Shown piece after piece: positions 1 to 10,789 of a stretch of 64,000 nt of DNA (the first letter of the stretch is position 1; each line of letters starts with the position of its first letter). The notes below the pieces were generated by a model. That model worked only from the letters and a program-made list of their open reading frames with translations. It was not told the origin of the DNA and did not search any database. Source of the stretch: Nematostella vectensis (lineage: Eukaryota > Cnidaria > Anthozoa > Actiniaria > Edwardsiidae); assembly GCF_932526225.1 (NCBI RefSeq), contig NC_064045.1:7052998-7116997 (forward strand), given 5' to 3'. Position numbers and translations under genes: made by a program.

Positions 1-363
1 CTGACCTCATTGCTACTTTGCTGTATTTTGCTAGAAAATGGAGGCTAGATCCAACAAGTTGCTGGTTTAATGCTATTTGAAATGTGTGTAATAAAAAAAC
101 TTGTTCTTGTCAGAGTTCTGTGAATATGAATTCAACTGCAATCCTGATAGATTTTGTGGGTAATTAATGAATTGTACCTTAAGCTTATCAAAGAAGAGCT
201 TGCATGTGTGTGAGCAGGTGAGAGGTTGACTTTATGACGCTACAAAAACAACAAATATACACTGCCATAAGCTTTTTTTGTATTTTTGTAAAACCTTTCG
301 TGAGAAAGACAAAGACAAAAAAAAAACAATAAAAAAGGTCACATTTTTATTTGGTCATTGGTG

Positions 364-3300
364 CTACTGTTTTGCTGCCCCACCACTAGGCTTTCTCCAT
401 TGTATGACTCTGCGCTCTATCACCCTAGCAATCACATCAGCATGCTGGAAAAGTGCTGACTCAGCACTTCCTGGCAGCTGCACTCGGTCACTCCCAGCAT
501 GTATGACCTTGGTCATGTGATCCTGGGATGATGACCACACCTAAAACCATAACACATTGTAAGTGAGATACTATGGTATGTTACCATGACATCAGTTTTA
601 AGGCAGTGACAGTAAACCCATGTAAAACCATACCATATTGTAAGTGAGATACTATGGTATGTTACCATGACATCAGTTTTAAGGCAGTGACAGTAAATTC
701 ATGTAAAACCATAACACATTGTAAGTGAGATACTATGGTAACATGTTACCATGACACCAGTTCACCAGTTTAAGGCAGTGACAGTAAACTCATGTAAAAC
801 CATACCATATTGTAAGCTAGATACTGTGGTAACATGTTACCAAGACATCAGTTTTAAGGCAGTGACAGTAAACCCATGTAAAACCATACCATATTGTAAG
901 TGAGATACTATGGTAACATGTTACCATGACATCAGTTTTAAGGCAGTGACTACCTATTCAAATGATGTGAGGCATGCATAAGCTTAGACTAAACATCAAT
1001 TTCCAAATAACACTCCACTGCTTATGAAAAGATTCAAATCAAGGTCCCTGTGTCAATGCTGGTTCATTTACTACAGTTTTAACACATTTTTGGGACCCAC
1101 AAAGCTGTGACGGACTATAAGATAAGTGAAGGGGGGGGGGTAAGAAACAAGAGAAAAATCCTGAATGAAAGCCTGGAAAAAATGCATGCAGCTCGAACCA
1201 GACAGAAAAAAATGCAAACAATGATTTAAAAAAGTTAATGCACGTCTTAGAGAAAAAAAATTACTGAAACCCTCCCCCTTGACTTGACTTGGTCCATCCC
1301 TGAGCAGGCGTCTTTAATTAAAGGGGTGTATTAATTATAGGGTTGTTTTACTAATAAATGGTACCCACCCCTTGAGACAGGCATATTGGCGTACATACCA
1401 AAGGCGATCCCATCCCACAATAACAAATGATTTGTTGGGAAGGGGAGTGAGCCAAGGTTATCATTAACGCTAAAAATTTCTCAACCTCAAATGGGCACTG
1501 CGACTGATAGCTATTGACTCAGGGACCATGACAGGAGATGAATAATTAGTATAACTGCACTAGTAGGCCATTTTGTTTAGCCAAAAACAATTATCTAGTA
1601 GTCATTTCCTATTTTTTAGCTTTTGTTGTATTGATTGGATACAACAGATACTAGTTGGTCAACCAATCATAAGCATTTATAGAAATACTAGAAGAGTGAT
1701 TTCACAAAGATTGCAAAATTGTGGTCACCCTTAAGTTCATCTGAATGAAGCGTGGTAAAGTACACTCTCATGGTGACCCCACCCACCAAAAAGTGATGTT
1801 TAGGAGAGGGGTGTACGCTATGTAATAAATGTTAGAATGGCATGATACACACCCTGTTAAGTTCCTCTGAGCCTGGCTTGGTGCTGTATGCCCCGCTTGT
1901 CACAACAGTCACCCCTACATGACTAGGGAACGGCTTAATCCTGCACAACGTCCTCATCTGAGATAGACTCTCATTAGCAAAGTAAAATTCCTCTACTGCT
2001 GAGCTCAAATGTGCTGGTTTACATAGTAAATGCTTCTGTCTAGCTATCACATCTGCTGAGACAAGGCCACTGTCGACTGGACTTGCCGTCATCAGTCCAA
2101 GAATAAGCGCCACTCGACTTAACCCCACTGCCGCTAAGAACTGTAATGTTTGTAACATGGAGGTGTGGCGACCTTGCCAGTGTTTAACCCATGTTTTCTC
2201 TGGAATATCAAACATTCCTTCTACTAGAGGGTTTATAGACACAAACCCCATGACGTCACTATCAAATAGCTGAGTATAAAATCTCATATTTACCGCTCCC
2301 AGTTCTGCGCCGACAAGTAGAAAGGGTCCAGGTTGCTTACTGGAACCAGTGAATAGCCTATGAAAGTCCTCAACCATCTTCTCAGTGGTATAAGGCAGCC
2401 CACCCTTTGGGCTCTTGCCACTATCAGGTTGAGAGCGGTTTATGAAGGGCCGATCACTGAACCCAAGCCCCGCCCTATCGTAGACACACACTCGGGTTGT
2501 CTTAGCAAGTTTGGGTGCAATAAGCGCCCACGCATCTGACGACATGCCAGTTGGAGCATCAAAAAGAACAGTTGGACGTCCCTTGCCGACGCAGCCCATG
2601 AAAAGTTTTTGTCCCCACCCAACATCATATAGCTCTCCTGAAAGACAAATCAATCACAATTATGGTGCACCAGCTTGCTGACATTTAATAGTAGAGACCT
2701 TAAGATCCAGGTTTTTCACGATTTACAACTGACCGCGAACCTCAAGCGGTCACATGACCGGGGCTTGCCGTCGCGTTTACCATTTTGAAGTTTACGTTTT
2801 GTACAGCTGGGACCACTTTTTGAGGTAAGTCATTTACAGCAAGGTTTTCTTGAACACCAAAATCCAACATTTAAAATTGAGAGTTAGCTTTTACTATGTG
2901 TTAACTTTCATCTAATATTTGTTTTACAATTAAAGAATACTTTTAAGAATGATTTCTTTAGCGCAAAGTCAAAGTGGTTGGCATATGAAAACAAACATAT
3001 GGTGCCAGAATTAATGCTTCTTGTTAAACCTGTTGCTTAGAAAAAATCTTAAGCTTATCGATGCAAAGACCTTGTTTTCTTAACAGTTTTGTTATAGGGA
3101 TGTCATTTACACGTTTTAGATGGCGCCTTTTAGATGCCCACTGCTATACAATGATTTGTAAAATCAACCTAAAATAATAATGATACACGGGGTTAAACAG
3201 CATCCTTTTAGACTTGACACTTTTAAGTGTGACACTTTTAAAAATCACTTGACAAGGCAAAGGAAATTTGTTAAAACAAACATTTCTTTTTTGCTGTGCT

Positions 3301-6300
3301 AATAATGAATAATATTTCAGGGAGGCATTAAAGGGCGGGGCTGCTGACCCCTATTCAGTTTCTCTTTTGAAATTTGTCCACATTAACCTCCCCCCACCCC
3401 CCTCTCCATCCATACAACTTCGACTGACTGATGAGCCCTGGCTTACTATGCATGTGCCTATCAACAAATTTTGGGGCAGAGGGTGTACACAGGCTTAGAC
3501 ACCATATGCAAGATTTGGTGATTCCTTAAAAGGAAAAGACTGTTCTTTGGTAGTCAAGTACCCGCCCAAACCCTTCACTAAGCATCAAACGTGAGTACCT
3601 AGAGGCTGGAGCTCTCTTGATTCCCGTGATAATGCCGCATGGTTCATGAACGCTGGTGCAAGAGCCACAAGTATAAGATATTTAAGAAACCAGTATCGCT
3701 GAAATAAGGACTGCTTCTCTACAGTTGATGTGGCTTTGTCTTTTCCATCACCTTGATACTTGACCTGGAATGAGTTCAAGAGAAATAGGTCCATGTATAA
3801 TATATATAGCTGTTATATAAACAAAGACATGTCATAACATTTGGTAGGTTTTTGTGTTTTAGGGACACTGAATGGTCAGGAACTTGCATGACAATAGACC
3901 ATTGCTTTCAAATACTTTTGATGCTTTTTGTCATTTCATATTTTGTTGTGTTGAATGCACAAATATAAAGACATATTTAGAAACAACTCTAACATAATGA
4001 CACTCTGATGAAATGCACATTGTGAAAAGTGTTTAATAGGCTCATGCAATTATGATACTTTTTGAAAAACTCACTTGTGCAAATTAATTATTACTTATTA
4101 ATAATATACATGTACAAATTAGGAAAGTCAAGTTTTTGTTTGGACATGGTAAAACAGTGCGTGCTCTTGTCATAACTGGCTTGATTCATCAACAGCGCGT
4201 GCGACGAGTTGTGAAAATTGAAAACTTTCGCATCGAAATCCTAACAATTTTCATGTCTTTTCTCGCTTTATCTTTCTAATGTTTGAATTGTTTTTATCAA
4301 AAAAGGTTTTGAAAATTGTGTAGAGTATTAAACAGTATCTATCGCGTAAGAAAATACTAACGAATGTAACTTCACTGGCATTACAACTGGAGTTACATGA
4401 AAATTGCACTGCTCACAGCCAATCAGAATCGAGAAATTTGTGCATGTATATTTAGAGCTGTCAACGCTCAAAACAAGCTTTTAAGATTTTAAAGTGATGT
4501 TAAAAATATATGCACATGGGATCAATTATAGAATTTAGTCAGTTCAGCAATATCAATTGTAATAGATTGTTATCGACCATCACATTTTTTGTCTGAGCAT
4601 GCAGTTCCATAAGTCTTTGTATGAAACAAGTAGATGAACTCTGCAAAGTAGAATTTTCTCATGGATAAAATCACAATCCTATTATTCACTTCCTTTCAAT
4701 CCTGTTTTTTTTTTCAATATCATGTGAGTTTCCTAGAAGCCCAAGCTAGACTTTTATATCTGTTTGTATTACTACATGATAATAATAATTAACAATTAGA
4801 CTATAAGTTTGTGTTTTCTATGAGTCAATAGATAGTCAACAAGGCGTGTAGCGAAGAGTTGACTATTTGATTCATAGAAAAAGAGAACAAGTAGTCAAAT
4901 TGTTTTAGTATAAATCCACTCAAATACTACCTTCGAAAAAATTAAGATTTTAATAATTTTCAGTAATAAATAACCGCTTTTGGCATGAAAACGCCAGCTT
5001 TTTCGCTACTTACTATCAATCAGACTACGAGTTTGAGTTTTCTATGAGTCAATAGATAGTCAACAAGGCGGGTTGCCTCGACTTGACTCATAGAAAACAA
5101 GAACGAGTAGTCTAATTGTTTTAGTATATATCTACATACTACCTTCGAATAACTGACGATTTTACTACTAATTCAGGTTGTTTTTTTGAAAATAGCCGTT
5201 TTTTTGCTACTCGCTACCTATAGCTCAATAGATAGTGAGTATGGGAGCCAATCAAATTGCAGGATTCGTGATAGTATGTGAGTAGACTTATACTTAATAT
5301 ACATAGATGAAGCTCTGGTAAGCAACCACCTTGGGAACTGAGAATTTTGGTCGTTAACGGAGCTGGTCTTTTACGAGAGCTTGCTCTCATAAGCGACCAC
5401 TGGGCGCCAAAAACTTGAACAATAGGTGTTGGTCGCTTACGGGAGCTTAATTAAAATGGAATCTAAAAGTTATCGTGATAATAACAACGCTGTGATATTT
5501 TGGTTTATTGCTTGATTTTAAAACTAGGCATTTGACTTATCACGAGAGTGAGCTGTTTTATTTTATAGCAATTAATTCTACGCAAAGTAGCTCGTTATGC
5601 TCATTTATATCGACGACTTAAGCTTTTCGTCATTAGAACATCTTCTGCGTCTACGACGATTGCATGCCGTCTTTTGTTAGCCGATTTCTAAGCATGCAAC
5701 AAACAAGTGGATGGCTATTGTAACTGGAAAAAGGATAAATCGTGGAGCTGGCAATGGACTAGAGATTCCTTGCATTTACACATTTCTTTAATAGTTGCCT
5801 ACTAAAAAGGCAGCTTTTGTGAAACATTACAACATTTCCGCTTTATATGTGATTTCAGCATGCATTGGATATGATGTTTATCAGGTGTTGACTGATGTTG
5901 TTAAACCAAAAATCATCGTGGTGGCTTACGAGAGCTTAAAAATATAAGAAAATCTTAGTTGGTGTTTTGAAATTGTGGTCTTTAACGGAGCTGGTCGCAC
6001 CAATAAGTTGGTCGCTTACGAGAGCTTAGAATTACAAATTTTGTGTGACAATTCAATCGGTGATTCGTGATCGTGGTTGTTATCGGGGCTGGTTGCTTAC
6101 GAGAGCAGTCGCTCAGAGAGCTTCGACTGTATATGTAATATGATAGTTTAGCAATGAACAATTTGGTTCATCCAGGTAAAAATGATGTGTAACATCTATG
6201 TTACAGTTGTAAAAGGTTTAACTAAGGAGTGGATCAATCTTACAGTTGACCCACAAAGAAGCCTGTATTAAACATTTTTACCTGGACGAACTGAGATGTT

Positions 6301-6746
6301 CATTGCTAAACTAAATAAGCCCCTACAAAGTCGGGCACTATCATGGCTCAAAGTGAAAACATCTACTGGAATGTAAAATATAATATATATTTTTACGAAG
6401 TGTATAGATACGCGAGAGCCTGCAGCACGTAAGAGATACCCGGTAACTTTCATAATTTCGAAAAATTAGCCATATAAATTATATTTAATCAATCCAAAAC
6501 CATGTAGCATTGTTAAAAGAACTTGTTAAGAACCCCTCTGGTGTACTAAGCATTTGTAATTTTGGCATCAAGACGCTTCGTATAAGTTAAGTTATATATT
6601 TTACGACACGTGTATCCGAACGCACAAAGACTTGGCTAGCTATTGAATAAAGAGCAGACCGACAGAAAATGCTAACAGTATACAGATCTTACCACTTGTG
6701 GTGGTATTTGCCGCTTGTTTTCCTTATTTCTTTTGATGAGAACCAT
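364..6746 (-). CDS. Membrane-anchored alpha/beta-hydrolase-fold protein, probable pseudoenzyme (4 exons)
   Basis: Exons in transcription order: 6746-6693, 3764-3599, 2637-1853, 540-364. Junction phases agree (0, 1, 0) and the product is 393 aa. Seen: a predicted helix at residues ~42-62 just before the fold, then hydrolase landmarks DAPTGMSSDAW and VYDRAGLGFSDRP, then GAELG (183-187) at the nucleophile elbow where Gly-X-Ser-X-Gly is expected. The last exon has PGSAE (358-362) where PGxGH normally carries the catalytic His. So Ser is Glu and His is Glu, which suggests a non-catalytic, membrane-tethered protein. Exons 3764-3599, 2637-1853 and 540-364 are secure. The first exon (18 codons, MVLIKRNKENK..., strong GTAAG donor) is less certain; the alternative is an unspliced start at 3794, which also stays in frame. 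Head-to-head with the Rho gene at 7503. The last-exon acceptor directly abuts a minisatellite. Confidence 0.8.
540..955. repeat. Minisatellite, ~80-90 bp unit, about 5 copies
   Basis: Five copies of a unit beginning AAAACCATA(A/C)CA and containing GTAAGTGAGATACTATGG and TTTTAAGGCAGTGACAGTAAA. It lies in the last intron of the hydrolase gene, and its first unit (antisense TGGTTTTAG) supplies the splice acceptor of the final exon. Confidence 0.9.
1106..1301. mobile_element. Degenerate Harbinger-like MITE
   Basis: Diverged relative of the intact element at 22860-23050. It has the same interior (GGAAAAAATGCATGCAGC, ACCAGACAGAAAAAAATG, GCACGTCTTAGAGA) and the same right end (CCCCCTTGACTT...GGTCCATCCCT). 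The left end is eroded. No ORF of its own. Confidence 0.6.
1302..1852. other. Intron sequence, nothing recognised
   Basis: Remainder of the hydrolase gene's last intron. A/T-rich, with no repeat or coding signal that I can name. Confidence 0.5.
2638..3598. other. Intron between hydrolase exons 2 and 3
   Basis: Bounded on the minus strand by donor CTAG|GTACTC and acceptor GTCTTTCAG|GAGAG. A C-rich tract lies at 3388-3410. No gene or recognisable element seen. Confidence 0.6.
3765..6692. repeat. Long first intron packed with palindromic and interspersed repeats
   Basis: Two related palindromic blocks at ~4797-4905 and ~5028-5122 share TTTTCTATGAGTCAATAGATAGTC and an inverted TTGACT..CATAGAAAA, followed by AATTGTTTTAGTATA. 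From 5320 to 6130 the phrase GTCGCTTACGAGAGCTTA and variants of GGTCGTTAACGGAGCTGG recur in both orientations. No coding exon was supported here. Confidence 0.6.
6144..6313. mobile_element. Small foldback/MITE-like palindrome, ~170 bp
   Basis: The ends are inverted copies of about 40 bp: TAGTTTAGCAATGAAC... with ...TCATCCAGGTAAAAATG on the left, and CATTTTTACCTGGACGAAC...GTTCATTGCTAAACTA on the right. No target duplication could be fixed. Confidence 0.7.
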
Positions 6747-7502
6747 TGTAAAACACAACAAAAACCGGCACAGTCAAAATACTAGGTAAAATAATCACAA
6801 CTAAAATTACAACAACGACCAGGCGTTCCCATCGGTGAAATCTATGGGGTCTGGGTCAGAGTGCTCAAGATAAAGAAATTTTATAAAGAGCATGTCTAAA
6901 GACTTAGAAGGTGTGTTTTAGCCGTAGCGGATCTACGGGGGGGGGGGGGGGGGGGGGGGGGAGGGGGGGGGGTTAGGGGGTAGCTTTTCTAAAAGTGTTT
7001 TTCATGCTTGAAAGAGATCATAGTTAAAGCCAGCCGATCCGATTTGCGTGACGCGTGGTTTTGTAGGCTATGAAAACCCCATGCATGTGAATTAAATCCG
7101 TTTGAATCATGCTGAAATCAGGAGAGCATAAGATAAGAGAGGGACAGTTTGGTATTACCCGCGCGCCATGCCGATTCCGAATCCGACTATTTTTAGTAAC
7201 CACCACCCCACCACTGTGCATCCTAAAATAAAATCGGCTCAATTATATTTCTATCGATATCAAACAATGCTGGGTAAGTTATATTTTTCAAAATGATGGG
7301 AGTACTAAACATTCAAAACAAAAACAAAACAACAGTGTCACGCAAGTCGGATCCACGGACATTAATGATGGGATTTTCACTGTATATTTCAGTTTGACAA
7401 ATATTAACACAAACTCTTGAGTGATGACGTCATTTCCGTTTCGTTACAGCCCTGTTGCTTGTACACCAGCAGTGACGATTTCACTTGACTGCTTCCGCTC
7501 AA
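6747..7502. promoter_or_regulatory. Intergenic region between divergent hydrolase and Rho genes
   Basis: Separates two head-to-head genes, so it should hold both promoters if the distal hydrolase exon at 6746 is right. It contains a long G tract at about 6939-6972. I see no clear TATA box or factor site that I would stake a call on. Confidence 0.4.
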
Positions 7503-8877
7503 ATGGCCAGTGAGAGAAAGCTCAAAGTCGTACTTACTGGTGATAACAATGTCGGTAAAACAACATTCCTTATTAACCTCACTCAGAATGAACTCGAGGG
7601 AACGCCTACGGCCTTTGCGAATTACGAGCTCGGGTTGGAAGTCGGTTCGCAAAAGTTTCTACTGGACCTATGGGACACTGAGGGGACTACAGAATACGAT
7701 AGGCTCCGACCGCTGACCTACCAAGGTTCAGATATCATCCTTCTGTGTTTCGACATAAGCAATAGACAGACTTTTGAGAGAATCGAGAGCAAATGGTTAC
7801 CGGAGACGACGCAAGTTTTACCCGGAAGTATTAGAGTGCTAATAGGGAACAAAAACGATATCAGAAAAACGCGTCAAGACAAAGATCGGTAAGTCACTAA
7901 ATAATCCTTTTCTAGATAAAAGATCAGTGACAGGAAAAGTTTAAGGTATCAAACCAAGCATTATGTACCATGTCGCCATCTTTTTAAGGCGAGGGAAGGT
8001 TCTAAAAATGTCGTCAAATTAAGTTATTTACAGAGGTCAGGGGGCAAACTTCGCTATCATGTTTACAATCCCCCCCCCCCCCCCCAACACACACACACAC
8101 ACACAACATCAGTTTTACGAGAAAGTCGCAAAGAGTTGTTTGGGTGAGCCATATCCATTTCTTATGTCGCGTGAAAACCGGCTCGACGTAAGCGCAAGGT
8201 TTTACGCATGCTCAGTTCGTAGTCTTGTGCCCATACCTCCTCGACGAGCCAAAGCTGAATGGGTTAATTTATGCTTATGTTCCGCTTATGCTTACGTCGA
8301 TCAGGTTTTCACGCGACGTAAGCGTAGCATAGACCTAAGATTATCAAAACTTCCCGTTCTTCTTGCGCTTATGCTTGCGCTTACGTCGAGCCGGTTCTCA
8401 CGCGACATAAGACCATTACGCTTCCGTCTCCGCTTTACGCACACGTCGTTTGTGAGAACCCGCTTTAAGAACCTCGACAGCATTTAAAGTCATCATAGGG
8501 GACTATAGTCATAGTGCAGTTATTTTTTTGTAGAAATTGATACATGTAGGGTTTTCTTTAGGGAAATTCAAGACGCCAAAAAAGACAGCATCGTGACGGC
8601 AAAGGAAGCGAAGCTTCTCGCTAAGAAGTACGACTTGCCATATATGGAAACCAGTGCCTTGTCACGTCATGCAATACAAGAAGCATTATACGCATGCGTC
8701 AAGAAGTACAGCGCTGCGAGCTCTCGGTCTAAGCGAGACCTTCTTCGAAGGCGTTCAAAGACCGCTGAACGGCTAGAGACCACTGAAACGCAGAGTCGTG
8801 ATGAAGATATGAGCTGTACAGTATCCGTGGAGGAAATGAGCAAGAGTCAGAACAGCTCTAGTTGTGTAGTGATGTGA
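7503..8877 (+). CDS. Divergent Rho-family small GTPase (2 exons)
   Basis: Exons 7503-7888 and 8562-8877 join in phase (GATCG|GTAAGT, TTTAG|GGAAAT) to give 233 aa. Seen: P-loop GDNNVGKT (13-20), switch I Thr36 in TPTAF, DTEGT (58-62), DRLRPLTY, NKND (116-119), a Rho-type insert, ETSA (158-161), and a C-terminal basic stretch ending in the CaaX box CVVM (230-233), so it is probably prenylated and membrane-bound. WLPET and LRPLTY match Rho (WYPE, LRPLSY) rather than Ras or Rab. Oddities: the P-loop residue equivalent to Ras Gly12 is Asn, and switch II DTAGQ is DTEGT, so the Ala59 and Gln61 equivalents are both changed. By analogy with Rnd-type proteins it may hydrolyse GTP poorly. The ATG at 7503 is the only sensible start. 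Confidence 0.9.
8165..8411. repeat. Inverted repeat (hairpin) in the Rho intron
   Basis: GTCGCGTGAAAACCGGCTCG near 8167 is matched by the reverse complement near 8377-8408 (GAGCCGGTTCTCACGCGAC). Further copies of ACGCGACGTAAGC lie between. It occupies most of the single intron of the Rho gene. Confidence 0.75.
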
Positions 8878-10789
8878 CACTTGTGTGGAATTAGACACTT
8901 TCCTCAGGATTTGTTGAAGGGGGGGACATTCTGGGAAAATATGTAAAATCGTACGAATCTTCAAAAAGAAAAGACCACATTTTGTGGCCGAGGAAGGGGT
9001 GGAGGAGGGGGTATAGATTTGCCAGTTCCTATACAACACAACACAACTCTTCGAGATACCTTAGGATATTGTGGGGGGGGCTCGAGAAATTTTTGAGGTC
9101 TAAAGGGGGGGGGGGCGTCACTGATTTATTTGGGTGTTGTCTCTACTATATAATTTGACGAAGTGTCTAATCAGACTTCTTGGTTTAACTTGTCTCAGTT
9201 TGGGGGCAGTTATTTGGCATGCACAATCCAAGAGTCCAGGATACGTATTAAGCCACATTTTATCTATGCGATGCAAACCTGTAAGCACCCTAAATACATC
9301 TAGTAGGACTATATATAACACGCTAAGGAATGGACTGTTGTCCACTATTTACGATAAAACGGCTGAGCAAGTAAACTCCGAAACCACGCCATTTCCACAC
9401 ATTTTCGGAGAAGAGGTGTGCAAAAGGGTTTTTATTTCATAATTCTACCGGATAGGAAAGTTCTAATTCACGCGTTTTTGTAAGCGAGAGGATCACACTC
9501 GCAAAGGCGCCATTTCAAGATTTCACAGAAGCACAAAAATAATTCATTTCCCGGTACAAAAAGGACTATTGACCTTCAGACCTCCGTGTCTCACAAGAAA
9601 AACACATTAAAAGTATACAGTAATAAGCCTATCTCCAAAAATATCATCGTAGAGGAGAAATCTTTTTTCTTGACAATTTCGGAACCTTCGAGCGCGCGGA
9701 AAATCAAATCTGAAAATGAATTCGAATACTTGCCGTAGTTTCATTGCATAGATAGATTAATTATAGCTAAAAACACAACCGTTTTTTATCTTTATTTAGA
9801 GAGGCATTATTCCTACCTCGAAAATAAACTAGATTCTTTAGCTCCATTGCGCATATACAAAACGGTTCGCAAACAAGAACGCGGAAGTAAAGAGCTTTTA
9901 GCCCATGGGCCAAGACCCCAAACTTAGCTTTTTGGTACCAAGAAAGGTGACAAAGGCTATCATACCTTTTTGGAAAGGTTATTATCTGTAGTTTTTGAAA
10001 ATTTATCATAGACATTACAAATGAGTAGCTTTGAGTATGTAATCACGTGACAAAGTGACGTCATTATCCTTTTCTATATCATGCTTACTTTATGTACTTG
10101 GTAGAGAAAAACATAAAATGCCATGCTGACGAGTCCTAATAAAGACGAAACAGCGGTTCATGGTTGCCGAACTGCACGGGTAATAGACTGTGCTAGCGTC
10201 CCGTCTTGGCCCGACTGATGCCAATGTGTGTATGCTAGTGTGCTTTTAAAGTCCACATCATTGCATTTGTGACTATGTGGACTACGAAAACTTTCCATTC
10301 AAAGTGAGATAGTAATAAAGCATTAAACTAATACCCGTGCCAATTTAGCTCTAATATGGCAATTCTAAAGAGTCTAGTCCGTCAGGTACTATTAGAACTT
10401 CTCCTGTGATCACTCAATTTATGCTAACAAAAGTCTAGCTTATACTTGACGTCTGTTCGCGGTACGCAGTCCAGTCCGCAGTCCAGTCCACTCCAGAGTG
10501 TAATGTAAAGTAATCGATTCGATTTCCCGGAACTGGCGTGCATCGTTGTGCTTCCTTCTGGACTAAAACCCGATCCCCAGAGCTATATTCATATTGTTCG
10601 TAAAAAGGTGAGTCTTTTCTGCGTCTTATTCAATCTATTGCCGATATACGCAAGCTTTCACATCAATCCAGGATATATTATACGCTTTTTTCAGCTGAAA
10701 ATCCGTGTAGACTGAAGCGACTTATTGTTGATCACTGCGTGTACCTTGCTAGCAGAGTTTTTCTCCTGTTTGTTTCTAGCAGTTCATTT
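8878..10789. other. Gene-free stretch
   Basis: 3' flank of the Rho gene and spacer. It has G-rich tracts at 9074-9116 and a few short ORFs without conserved character. Nothing further identified. Confidence 0.5.
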
